DNA from: an uncultured Coriobacteriaceae bacterium
Lineage (GTDB): Bacteria > Actinomycetota > Coriobacteriia > Coriobacteriales > Atopobiaceae
Assembly (NCBI GenBank): GCA_902795635.1
Contig: CADBMC010000026.1
Span: 1 to 33,919, forward strand
DNA: 33,919 bases
Direction of reading: 5' to 3'
The translations under genes and the position numbers were made by a program. Under the pieces are notes generated by a model, which had not been told where the DNA came from, ran no database searches, and saw nothing but the letters and a program-made list of their open reading frames with translations. This document shows positions 25,574 to 32,423 of this stretch, one piece after another; the first letter of the stretch is position 1; every line of letters begins with the position of its first letter.

Positions 25574-26242
25574 TCGCTTGTCGAGGGAGCGCACGAGCAG
25601 GTTGCCCACCGACTGGACCACCTGGACGAGCACGATGAGGATGACGATGGTGGCGATCATCACGTCGTCCTGGTAGCGCTGGTAGCCGTAGCGGATTGCG
25701 ATGTCGCCCAGGCCGCCGGCGCCCACGGCGCCTGCCATGGCCGAGTAGCCCAGGATCGTGATGATGGCGATGGGCACGCCGCGGAGCAGGCTCGGCAGGC
25801 CTTCCTTCAGGTAGACCTTGTACACGATCTGCCAGGTGCTCGCGCCCATGGACTGCGCGGCCTCGATGAGCCCCGCGTCCACCTCGGCGAGGGACTGCTC
25901 CACCATGCGGGCCACGAAGGGCGCCGCGCTCACGATGAGCGGCAGGATGGCGCCGCGGACGCCGAGCGTCGTGCCCACGATCGCGCGGGTCGTGGGGATG
26001 AGGAACAGGATCAGGATGATGAACGGAATCGAGCGTCCCATGTTCACGATCCAGCCGAGGACCGCGTTGGCAGCGCGCTTGGGGGTGAGCCCCGTGGGCG
26101 CCCAGAGGCACAGCAGCACGCCCAGCGGGATGCCTATCACGTAGGCGCCGAGGGCGGAGGCGAACACCATGACGATGGTGTCGAGCGTGCCCTGCGCCAG
26201 GAGCTGGCCGTACTCGGCGAGAAATGCGGTGAGCGCCTCCAT
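25562..26242 (-). CDS. metI: Methionine ABC transporter permease
   Basis: 226-aa inner-membrane permease with five predicted helices. The ABC permease EAA motif, which docks on the ATPase, is at about residues 126-155 (EAAQSMGASTWQI onward, with the GLPSLLRG end). It forms a homodimer in the known MetNI complex. The start ATG directly follows the metN stop (TAG then ATG), and its ribosome site GAGGAGGTGG lies within the metN coding end, so the two are translationally coupled. Its own stop is inside a palindrome. Confidence 0.93.
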   Translation of the reverse strand: MEALTAFLAEYGQLLAQGTLDTIVMVFASALGAYVIGIPLGVLLCLWAPTGLTPKRAANAVLGWIVNMGRSIPFIILILFLIPTTRAIVGTTLGVRGAILPLIVSAAPFVARMVEQSLAEVDAGLIEAAQSMGASTWQIVYKVYLKEGLPSLLRGVPIAIITILGYSAMAGAVGAGGLGDIAIRYGYQRYQDDVMIATIVILIVLVQVVQSVGNLLVRSLDKRMHA

Positions 26243-27010
26243 CTAGGCCACCTCCTCGCCGGACTCGATGCCGAGCAAGGCGCGCGTGATCTGCGCCTTG
26301 GGGGCCTCGAACACCTCTTTGGTGGTGCCCTGCTCCACGATGCGGCCCGCCTCCATGACGGCGATGCGGTCGCAGATGCTGCGGGCCACGTAGAGCGAGT
26401 GGGTTATGAGCACGATCGTGATGCCCATCTCCTCGCGGATGTGGGCAAGGGTCTTGAGGACGGAGGCCGTGGTGAGCGTGTCGAGCGCGCTCGTGGCCTC
26501 GTCGCACAGCAGGATGGACGGGCTCGTCATGAGCGCACGGGCGATGGCGACGCGCTGCTGCTGGCCGCCGGAGAGCTGGTTGGGGTAGCTCTCGGCCTTC
26601 TCCGCCAGGCCGACGACCTCGAGCAGCTGGCTCGCGCGCTTGCGCTGCTCTGCCGCGCTCAGGCGCGAGACGTCGCTCGTGCCGAGCGTCGCCGGGAAGC
26701 GGACGTTCTCCAGCACCGTACGCTGCTGGAACAGCGAGAGGCTCTGGAACACCATGCCGATGCCGGAGCGGAATGCCCTCAGCTCGCGGCCGCGAAGGTT
26801 CGTGATGTCGCGCCCGTCGACCTCCACGGTGCCCGAGGTGGGGCGCTCGAGCAGGTTGATGCAGCGCACGAGCGTGGACTTGCCAGCGCCCGACTCGCCG
26901 ATCAGCCCGAAGATCTCGCTCGAGCCGATGGTGAGGGACACGTCGTGCAGCGCCTCGAAGGTGCCGGCAGACGTGGGAAACGTCTTTGAGACATTCTTTA
27001 TCTCGATCAT
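26243..27010 (-). CDS. metN: Methionine ABC transporter ATP-binding protein lacking the NIL domain
   Basis: ATPase of the methionine importer, 255 aa. Walker A GESGAGKST (38-46), Q-loop MVFQ, signature LSGGQ (146-150), Walker B ILLCDE with E171, switch H204 (ITHSL). E. coli-type MetN proteins run to about 340 residues because they carry a C-terminal NIL (ACT-like) domain that binds methionine and shuts the pump when the cell is full. Here the protein stops about ten residues after the ATPase core. So this transporter should lack that feedback, or have it elsewhere. No frameshift remnant is possible downstream, because metI begins immediately. Assignment as MetN rests on the MetI and MetQ neighbours. 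The ATG at 27010 has no recognisable Shine-Dalgarno sequence; the bases before it pair with an upstream segment of the leader. Confidence 0.9.
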   Translation of the reverse strand: MIEIKNVSKTFPTSAGTFEALHDVSLTIGSSEIFGLIGESGAGKSTLVRCINLLERPTSGTVEVDGRDITNLRGRELRAFRSGIGMVFQSLSLFQQRTVLENVRFPATLGTSDVSRLSAAEQRKRASQLLEVVGLAEKAESYPNQLSGGQQQRVAIARALMTSPSILLCDEATSALDTLTTASVLKTLAHIREEMGITIVLITHSLYVARSICDRIAVMEAGRIVEQGTTKEVFEAPKAQITRALLGIESGEEVA

Positions 27011-27011
27011 G

Positions 27012-27151
27012 GGAGCCCGTTCCGCTTGCTAGATGGACATAGCCTGTGCGCGCCTCGTCCGCGCGCGTTTACCGCCCGGGCTCCATGGCAGCTAGGCCAG
27101 GTGCCCAGGCTCTCGCATGGCCATCATGCCCATGCACGAAGGGGTATGTCC
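27012..27151 (-). promoter_or_regulatory. Long structured leader of metNIQ, candidate cis-acting RNA
   Basis: Between a -10-like TATAGT and the metN start lies about 155 bases of leader. Pairings seen (plus-strand positions): 27145-27151 with 27035-27041 (7 bp, GGACATA/TATGTCC); 27077-27084 with 27012-27019 (8 bp, GGAGCCCG/CGGGCTCC, the last arm one base from the start codon); 27061-27066 with 27048-27053 (6 bp); 27130-27135 with 27115-27120 (6 bp). The first two interlock, so they form a pseudoknot or exclude each other. No known SAM-riboswitch core was recognised. A regulatory role is inference. Confidence 0.4.
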
Positions 27152-27173
27152 GATGCGGTTCAGCATGCACCGG

Positions 27174-27179
27174 ACTATA
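27174..27179 (-). promoter_or_regulatory. Candidate -10 element of metNIQ
   Basis: Minus-strand TATAGT, one mismatch from consensus, preceded by GGC. The transcript would start near 27167. The divergent folP promoter candidate lies 41 bases away. Confidence 0.4.
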
Positions 27180-27219
27180 GCCCAAAACCGGCGGCGATGA
27201 GCCGAGAATTCCAAGCAGT

Positions 27220-27225
27220 TACAAT
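27220..27225 (+). promoter_or_regulatory. Candidate -10 element of folPK-birA
   Basis: TACAAT about 76 bases before the folPK start. The leader then contains GCGAGG/CCTCGC (27242-27247 with 27262-27267) and a small GGGCC-TTC-GGCCC hairpin (27275-27287) just before the ribosome site. Together with the metN leader this fills the 290-base intergenic region. Confidence 0.4.
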
Positions 27226-27300
27226 CTTGGGTGAAACGAAGGCGAGGCCGAGCAGGTCCGACCTCGCAGAGGAAGGGCCTTCGGCCCGGGGAGGGAAGCC

Positions 27301-28959
27301 ATGCTCCGCGAGGACTACTCGGTATGGCAGTGCGGCTCGCACGAGATCTCGCTCGCGCGTCCGAGGGTCATGGGCATCCTGAACGTCACGCCCGACTCGT
27401 TCTCCGACGGGGGCGAGCATGCCGACGCTGACGCCGCCATCGAATACGGCATGGAGATGCTCGACCAAGGTGCCGACATCATAGACGTGGGCGGGGAGTC
27501 CACCCGGCCCGGCTTCGAGCCCGTGAGCCCGGAGGAGGAGGCCGCCCGCATCGTCCCGGTGGTGCGCGCGCTCGTGGAGGAGGGCGCCGTCGTCTCGGTT
27601 GACACGCGCCACCCCGAGGTCGCCGAGCTCTGCGTGCGGCTGGGCGCGAGCATCGTGAACGACGTGACCGGCTTCACCGACCAGCGCATGATCGACCTCG
27701 CCGCCGCCTCCGACGTGGGCTGCGTCATCATGCACGCGGGCGGACTCGGCTCCTCCGGCATGCGCCGCGAGGTCATGCTGGACTCCTCCGCGGCGGCCCG
27801 CGCCCGCGCGCAGCGGGCGGCCGGAGCCGTTGCCGCTGGCGCCACGGCTGTCTCCGCTTCCGCTGGTACGACGGCCGCTGGGCAGGCCGAGGGCCCGGCC
27901 GCGGAAGGCGATGCGGCAGAGGGCAACGCGGCCGAGGGCGAGGCCGCGGACGGGAAGGCCGCGGATGCCGCTCCCGAGCGGGACGCGCTCGCCGACGTGA
28001 TGCGCCGCTCGGCCCGCGGGGTCACGAACCCCACCGTGCGCCTGAGCTCGGGCGCCGGCGCGCGCCGCACGACCCTTCCCGACGAGGCGCCCATCATGCG
28101 GCAGGTCATGGGCTTTCTGGGCGACCGCGCGCGCCTGCTCATGAGGGCGGGCGTGGACCAGCGGCGCATCTGCGTGGACCCTGGCGCCGGCTTCGGCAAG
28201 CTCGCGAACGAGGACATCGTCATCCAGCGGGCCACGGCAAAGATGGTCTCGATGGGCTACCCGGTCATGTGCGCCCTCTCGCGCAAGCGCGTCGTGGGGG
28301 CCGTGTCGGGCGCGGCGCTCGCCGACCGCGACGCCGCCACCATCGGCATGGCGCTCGCCGCAGCCGAGCAAGGCGCCCGCGTGCTGCGCGTGCACGACGT
28401 CGCCGGCATGGTGCGCGCGCTCGACGGCTACTGGGCTGCGAGCCACCGCTACCCACGCCGCGCGTTCGTGGCGCTCGGCTCCAACGTGGGCGACAGGCTC
28501 GGCTACCTGGCCCGCGCCGTCCGCCTCATCGACGCCATCCCGCTCACCACGGTCGTGGGGGTGAGCGACGCCTACGAGTCCGAGCCCGCCTACGGCATCG
28601 CCACGCCGGTCGCCAACTGCATCGTGGAGATCCGCAGCGAGCTGGACCCGCTCGTGCTCCTCGACGACCTGCTGGGCGTGGAGGACGAGCTCGGGCGCAT
28701 CCGCGAGCCGGGGATGGAGGGCCATGGGCCGCGCACCATCGACTGCGACCTGGCCTGGATGGAGGGGGAGAGCCACGCCGGACGCAGGCTCTGCCTCCCG
28801 CATCGCGGGCTCGGCGAGCGCGACTTCGTGCTCGTGCCCATGGCGGACCTCCAGCACGACCCCGTGCGGTTCCTCTCGCACGAGGGCGTCGAGGTGGCGC
28901 CCGAGGACCAGCGCGTGGGCCGCGTGATCTCGGATCTGGGGGAGGTGCGTTGGCAGTGA
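27301..28959 (+). CDS. folP: Bifunctional dihydropteroate synthase / HPPK with large internal insert
   Basis: A 552-aa fusion of two folate enzymes. DHPS (about 20-375) joins p-aminobenzoate to dihydropterin pyrophosphate: NVTPDSFSDGG (28-38), GGESTRPG (64-71), NDVTG (120-124), MHAGG (144-148), DPGAGFGK (293-300), SRK (327-329), RVHD (363-366). HPPK (FolK, about 387-552) makes that pyrophosphate: FVALGSNVGDR (389-399), YESEPAYG (425-432), GPRTIDCDL (476-484). Both active sites look complete. Between the MH motif and the DPG motif, where most DHPS proteins have about 50 residues, there are nearly 150. The core of the insert (163-225) is almost all Ala, Gly, Glu, Ser and Thr, with AEG repeats, and the flank after it is basic. 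The insert probably loops out of the barrel. ATG 27301 follows GGGGAGGGAAG. The TGA stop overlaps the birA start. folB and folE are not in the window. Confidence 0.93.
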   Translation: MLREDYSVWQCGSHEISLARPRVMGILNVTPDSFSDGGEHADADAAIEYGMEMLDQGADIIDVGGESTRPGFEPVSPEEEAARIVPVVRALVEEGAVVSVDTRHPEVAELCVRLGASIVNDVTGFTDQRMIDLAAASDVGCVIMHAGGLGSSGMRREVMLDSSAAARARAQRAAGAVAAGATAVSASAGTTAAGQAEGPAAEGDAAEGNAAEGEAADGKAADAAPERDALADVMRRSARGVTNPTVRLSSGAGARRTTLPDEAPIMRQVMGFLGDRARLLMRAGVDQRRICVDPGAGFGKLANEDIVIQRATAKMVSMGYPVMCALSRKRVVGAVSGAALADRDAATIGMALAAAEQGARVLRVHDVAGMVRALDGYWAASHRYPRRAFVALGSNVGDRLGYLARAVRLIDAIPLTTVVGVSDAYESEPAYGIATPVANCIVEIRSELDPLVLLDDLLGVEDELGRIREPGMEGHGPRTIDCDLAWMEGESHAGRRLCLPHRGLGERDFVLVPMADLQHDPVRFLSHEGVEVAPEDQRVGRVISDLGEVRWQ

Positions 28960-29759
28960 CGCTTCCCGAGGTGATCTTCCTGGACGAGACGGGCTCGACC
29001 AACGACGACATGGTGGAGCGCGCGCGGGACGGCGCCCCGCACGGCACGGCGGAGGCATGCCGCCTGCAGCGCGCCGGCCGCGGCAGGCGCGGGCACGCGT
29101 GGCAGTCGCCCGAGGGCGGGCTCTACCTCTCGGTCGTGCTGCGCCCGCAGGTCCCCATGAGCTTCTTCGGCGGCCTCCCGGCGGTGTGCGCCTTGGGCGT
29201 GCGCGACGCGCTCGCGGGCGAAGGCGCCAAGGGCGTGGCGCTCAAGTGGCCGAACGACGTCGTGGTGGGAAGGCGCAAGCTCGCCGGCCTGCTGGTGGAG
29301 GCCGGCTATGGCGAGGGAGGCTCCTTCGCGGTGGCGGGCATCGGCCTCAACGTGGTGCGCGACGAGTCGCTCGCGCGCAGCGTGTCCGAGACGCAGGACG
29401 GCTCCGTAGCCCCTCTGCGGCCCGCGTGCCTCGCCGACGCGCTGGAGGGTGCGCCTCTCCCGCTCTTCGAGGAGCTGGCCTGCGCGATAAGGAACCAGGT
29501 GGTCGCCCGCGTGGATGCCTGGGCGGCCGAGGTGGCTGCCGGGCATGCGCAGGCAGGGCCGCTCGCGCCGGTGCTCTCCGAGTACTTCGACGCCATCCCC
29601 ATGCTCGGGCGCGAGGTGCGCGGCGTGCTGCCCGACGGGCAGACGTTCGTGCGCGGCACGTTCGCCGGCATCGATGCCTGGGGCAAGGCCACGATCGTCA
29701 CGGCAGACGGCGCCGAGGTGGCCATCTCCGCGGAGCAGGCGTCGCTGCGCGAGGCCTAG
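28956..29759 (+). CDS. birA: Biotin-[acetyl-CoA-carboxylase] ligase, short form without DNA-binding domain
   Basis: Attaches biotin to carboxylase carrier domains through biotinyl-AMP. 267 aa. Substrate contacts ETGSTND (11-17), biotin/ATP loop GRGRRGHAW (41-49), KWPNDV (97-102), KLAGLLVE (108-115), GIGLNV, and a C-terminal SH3-like part containing GTFAGIDAWGKATI. There is no N-terminal winged helix, so it is a class I ligase and not a repressor of biotin genes. Start is not certain: GTG 28956 overlaps the folPK stop (GTGA) and is 10 bases from GGAGG; TTG 28950 is 4-5 bases from it and would add two residues. Either way translation is coupled to folPK. It ends convergent with coaX across a 44-base gap. 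Confidence 0.9.
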   Translation: MTLPEVIFLDETGSTNDDMVERARDGAPHGTAEACRLQRAGRGRRGHAWQSPEGGLYLSVVLRPQVPMSFFGGLPAVCALGVRDALAGEGAKGVALKWPNDVVVGRRKLAGLLVEAGYGEGGSFAVAGIGLNVVRDESLARSVSETQDGSVAPLRPACLADALEGAPLPLFEELACAIRNQVVARVDAWAAEVAAGHAQAGPLAPVLSEYFDAIPMLGREVRGVLPDGQTFVRGTFAGIDAWGKATIVTADGAEVAISAEQASLREA

Positions 29760-29803
29760 CGCCTGCTGCCTGCTGCCGGGAGCCGATTGCCAGCCGCAGC
29801 CCG

Positions 29804-30595
29804 CTATTCGCGCTCGCCGCGCTTCTCGGCGCGGTGCAGCCAGATCTGGTAGATGCCCCTGGTGGTGAGGTCCGGGTCGATGGCGCAGAACAGGTCCGTG
29901 GCCTTCGCCACCCTGCGCGCGTAGCCGCCGGTGCCCACCACGGGGCAGCCCTCGATGCCGAGCTCGCGCTGGATGCGGTGGACGATGCCCTCGGCGTTGG
30001 CCGCGGCGCCGATCAGGAGCCCCGACTGCACGGCCGTCTCGGTCGTGTCGCCCAGGGCGCGGTCCGGTGCCACGAGCGGCACGCTCGAGAGCTTGGCCGC
30101 GCGCGAGAAGAGCGCCTCCGCCGAGAGCTTGATGCCGGGCATGATGGCCCCGCCGCGGAAGACCCCGTCCGCGTCGACGACGTCGATGTTGGTCGCGGTG
30201 CCGAAGTCCACCACGATCACGGGGGCGCCATAGGTCGTGCGCGCCGCCAGCGCGTTCGCCACGCGGTCGGCGCCGGCCTGCTCGGGAATGGCAAGCCCGA
30301 TCTCGATGCCGCAGTCGCGGCGCGCGTCCACCACGAGCGTCTCCACGTCGAGGGCGTCGTGCAGCCCGCGGCACCACTCGTCGGTGAGCAGCGGCACCAC
30401 GCTCGCCAGGGCGGCCGCGTCCACGTCGGCCAGCGACAGCCCGTACATCTGGAAGTAGGAGTACAGGCGCGCGTGGAGCGAGTCCGAGGTGTCGGAGGGG
30501 GCGGAGGCCATGCGCCACTGCTGCGTGCAGGCGCCCTCCTCGTCGAAGAGCGCGATCGTGGTCTGGGTGTTTCCGACGTCGATCGAAAGGAACAT
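29804..30595 (-). CDS. coaX: Pantothenate kinase, type III
   Basis: First step of coenzyme A synthesis, phosphorylating pantothenate; type III enzymes need a monovalent cation and are not inhibited by CoA. 263 aa, ASKHA fold. DVGNT (6-10) is the phosphate loop, GADR (108-111) binds pantothenate, and DFGTATN (130-136) is the second phosphate/adenosine motif, with Asn where Thr is commonest; GGAIMPG follows. In many bacteria coaX lies beside tilS-hpt-ftsH or the folate genes; here it faces folPK-birA from the other strand. ATG 30595 has AGGAGG 4 bases upstream. It lies 66 bases after the Abi_2 gene and may be read through from it. Confidence 0.93.
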   Translation of the reverse strand: MFLSIDVGNTQTTIALFDEEGACTQQWRMASAPSDTSDSLHARLYSYFQMYGLSLADVDAAALASVVPLLTDEWCRGLHDALDVETLVVDARRDCGIEIGLAIPEQAGADRVANALAARTTYGAPVIVVDFGTATNIDVVDADGVFRGGAIMPGIKLSAEALFSRAAKLSSVPLVAPDRALGDTTETAVQSGLLIGAAANAEGIVHRIQRELGIEGCPVVGTGGYARRVAKATDLFCAIDPDLTTRGIYQIWLHRAEKRGERE

Positions 30596-30661
30596 GGGCC
30601 CTCCTGGTCTGCTGTCTGCTCCGGCTTCGGATGGCGCGCCGGGCGCGCTCGAGTCGCTAGG

Positions 30662-31570
30662 CTACGCCTTCCCGCACGCGATGGCGCGGATCTCGGGCAG
30701 CCCGTCGAGATATTCGTCCGCGAGCGCCTCGATCTCGCGGTCCCTCTCGGCGGACTCCTCGGGCGTGAGAAGCCGGTCCATCGTCCTCATGAGGTCGCGG
30801 AAGCCCGTGTCGCCGTCCTCGAAGCGGTGGTTGAAGAGCCGGTCGTCGTGGGCGCAGATGTTGCGCGCCTCCACGAGCGGCCGGAGCGCCCGCGAGAGCC
30901 ACGCGGGCGTTATGGGATGCCCCTCGCCCGCGCCGCCCTTCGCGCCTTCCGCGCCGTCGTGGCGTGCGAGCAGGGCGAAGTCGTCGCATACGGCGCGCTG
31001 CACGTCGCGCTCGAGCAGGTCGTAGAAGCGCCTGAGGGTCCCGAACGTGAGGTCTCCCGCCAGGACCCATAAGGGCATGGCCTCCTGCTTGCGCGCATAG
31101 TGGCGCACGCCCGCCTTGTCCGACTCCGCGTCGTGCGAGAGCCGCTCGAGCACCTCGAGCATCCCCTCGAGCTCCCGGGCATGGCGTGCCGGGTCGCCGA
31201 GGTACTCCCCGCGGCTCGTGTAGCAGCTCGCCCGCAGGTAGTCGCTCGTGCCGGGATGGCGCTCGCAGAAGCGGTATGCGCAGGTGTTGCGCAGGGTGGC
31301 CTCGATGCGGGTGAGGTAGCGGAAGACCGCCTCGCGCAGGCGGCGGTCGAAGAGGAACGACCGGTAGATGTCGTCGAAGCGCGTGCCCGGCCGGTAGCGG
31401 CGATGCCCGTCGGCGGGGTCCACGCCTGCCAGGAACGGCTCGCGGTAGCCGTTGACCACCGGGTAGTAGCCCTCCTGCAGGAGGATGTCGCGCGTGCGCG
31501 CGCCGCAGATGCAGCCGTGGGACTCGAGATGCCCCACGAGGTCGTCCAAGGTATGGAAGGGCCTGCCCAT
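30662..31570 (-). CDS. Abi_2 (AbiD/AbiF-like) HEPN-domain protein, possible phage-defence RNase
   Basis: 302-aa protein of the Abi_2 family, related to lactococcal AbiD and AbiF, which abort phage infection. Family landmarks in order: N-terminal LVGHLESHGC, EGYYPVVNGY (33-42), the FDRRLRE segment (74-80) followed by YLTRIEATLRN, HYARKQEAMPLWVLAGDLTFGTLRRFYDLL, and RNICAH (236-241). The last is an R-x4-H motif, the catalytic signature of HEPN ribonucleases, in a helix near the C-terminus; residue order and spacing look intact. A Gly/Ala-rich loop at 205-217 interrupts the domain. ATG 31570 has GGAGG 5 bases upstream. No other defence gene, toxin-antitoxin partner or mobile element is nearby. 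Base composition and the TAG stop match its neighbours, so recent transfer is not evident. Defence function is inferred from family only. Confidence 0.85.
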   Translation of the reverse strand: MGRPFHTLDDLVGHLESHGCICGARTRDILLQEGYYPVVNGYREPFLAGVDPADGHRRYRPGTRFDDIYRSFLFDRRLREAVFRYLTRIEATLRNTCAYRFCERHPGTSDYLRASCYTSRGEYLGDPARHARELEGMLEVLERLSHDAESDKAGVRHYARKQEAMPLWVLAGDLTFGTLRRFYDLLERDVQRAVCDDFALLARHDGAEGAKGGAGEGHPITPAWLSRALRPLVEARNICAHDDRLFNHRFEDGDTGFRDLMRTMDRLLTPEESAERDREIEALADEYLDGLPEIRAIACGKA

Positions 31571-31641
31571 TCACGCCTCCGCCCGATGCCGCGGCGCCTT
31601 CGCCCAAGCGGGCCCGCGCCATGCCACGCGCCGACGCGTCA

Positions 31642-31647
31642 ACTCTA
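31642..31647 (-). promoter_or_regulatory. Candidate -10 element of the Abi_2 gene
   Basis: Minus-strand TAGAGT about 72 bases before the start, identical to the hexamer before ftsH. It diverges from the rpmE promoter, whose -35 lies 22 bases away. Confidence 0.3.
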
Positions 31648-31668
31648 GCTGAAGCCTCGCGGCCTCGC

Positions 31669-31696
31669 TTGCCTGCGCCTTCGGCTGTGGTACCAT
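31669..31696 (+). promoter_or_regulatory. rpmE promoter
   Basis: TTGCCT (31669-31674), 16 bases, TACCAT (31691-31696). This is the best -35/-10 pair in the window. Start expected near 31703, giving a leader of about 75 bases. Confidence 0.55.
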
Positions 31697-31710
31697 TCTT
31701 GGGCTTATTG

Positions 31711-31758
31711 TCCCGGTGCGAGCCGGGAACCCCTCTTGCCCTGGTCGGAAACCAGGGC
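31711..31758 (+). ncRNA. Two-hairpin rpmE leader, candidate L31 autoregulatory element
   Basis: Hairpin 1: TCCCGG (31711-31716), 6-base loop, CCGGGA (31723-31728). Hairpin 2: GCCCTGGT (31738-31745), loop CGGAA, ACCAGGGC (31751-31758), perfect 8 bp. Hairpin 2 ends 8 bases before the Shine-Dalgarno region. Ribosomal-protein leaders that bind their own L31 are known in other bacteria; whether this belongs to a described class I cannot say from memory. Confidence 0.5.
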
Positions 31759-31778
31759 GCAGCGAGAAGGAGAGAACC

Positions 31779-32231
31779 ATGAAGAAGGGCATCCACCCGA
31801 ACTACGTGGAGTGCACGGTCACCTGCACCTGCGGCAACACGTTCAAGACGCGCTCGACCAAGCCCGAGATCCGCGTCGACCTCTGCGACAAGTGCCACCC
31901 GTTCTACACCGGCCAGCAGAAGCTCGTCGACACCGGCGGCCGCGTCCAGCGCTTCTCCAGCAAGTTCGGCAGCGCCGCGTCCGCGCAGCTCGAGGCCGCG
32001 AAGAAGGCCAAGGAGGCCCGCGCCGCCAAGGCCGCCGAGGAGGCTGCCGCCAAGAAGGCCGCTGCCGAGGCGAAGGCTGCCGCCAAGGCCAAGCGCGCCG
32101 CCGAGTACGAGAAGAAGGCCGCCGAGGAGGCCGCCAAGGCCGCAGCCGAGGCTCCCGCCGAGGACGCCGCCGCGGCCGAGCAGCCCGCCGAGGCTCCGGC
32201 CGAGGCTCCGGCCGAGCCGGCTGCCGAGTAG
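31779..32231 (+). CDS. rpmE: Ribosomal protein L31 with long Ala-rich C-terminal extension
   Basis: L31 bridges the 50S and 30S subunits. Residues 1 to about 65 are a standard zinc-type L31: [10 protein letters not shown] start, C16-x-C18 and C36-x2-C39 zinc ligands, HPFYTGQQK, and [10 protein letters not shown]. Most L31 proteins end at 65-90 residues, but this one continues to 150. Residues 71-123 are almost only Ala, Lys, Glu and Arg with one YEKK, predicted as one long helix. Residues 124-150 are acidic and Pro-rich with repeated APAE. Start ATG 31779 has GAAGGAG 6 bases away; an in-frame upstream start lies in the leader hairpins and is rejected. The tail uses the same frame and codon style with no frameshift, so it appears to be a genuine part of the protein. 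A strong terminator follows. Confidence 0.95.
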   Translation: MKKGIHPNYVECTVTCTCGNTFKTRSTKPEIRVDLCDKCHPFYTGQQKLVDTGGRVQRFSSKFGSAASAQLEAAKKAKEARAAKAAEEAAAKKAAAEAKAAAKAKRAAEYEKKAAEEAAKAAAEAPAEDAAAAEQPAEAPAEAPAEPAAE

Positions 32232-32308
32232 CTTCCGCCGAGCCTGTCGCCGGGCGCCGCGCGCCCGCGCATTGCCCTCGGGGCCAGGCAGTACGAGGCA
32301 AGAGGAAC

Positions 32309-32336
32309 GATGCCCGTCGGATTTCCGGCGGGCATC
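32309..32336 (+). terminator. Rho-independent terminator after rpmE
   Basis: GATGCCCGTCGG (32309-32320), loop ATTT, CCGGCGGGCATC (32325-32336): 12 bp with one G-U pair, followed by GTCGTTTT. It lies 78 bases after rpmE and may also block transcripts of the convergent gene. Confidence 0.8.
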
Positions 32337-32423
32337 GTCGTTTTCGTCCGTTCCGTTGCCATCGCGCAGGGCCCATGATGCGTGGCCCAAGGCGCGCGGC
32401 GAGGCGCCGCGGCGGCGCGCCGG

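Noticed and set aside
27011-27173. Known SAM riboswitch in the metN leader
   Set aside because: None of the conserved cores that I know could be found; only unexplained helices remain.
28590-30518. 642-codon minus-strand frame across birA and coaX
   Set aside because: Overlaps four confident coding segments in other frames and shows no protein motif.
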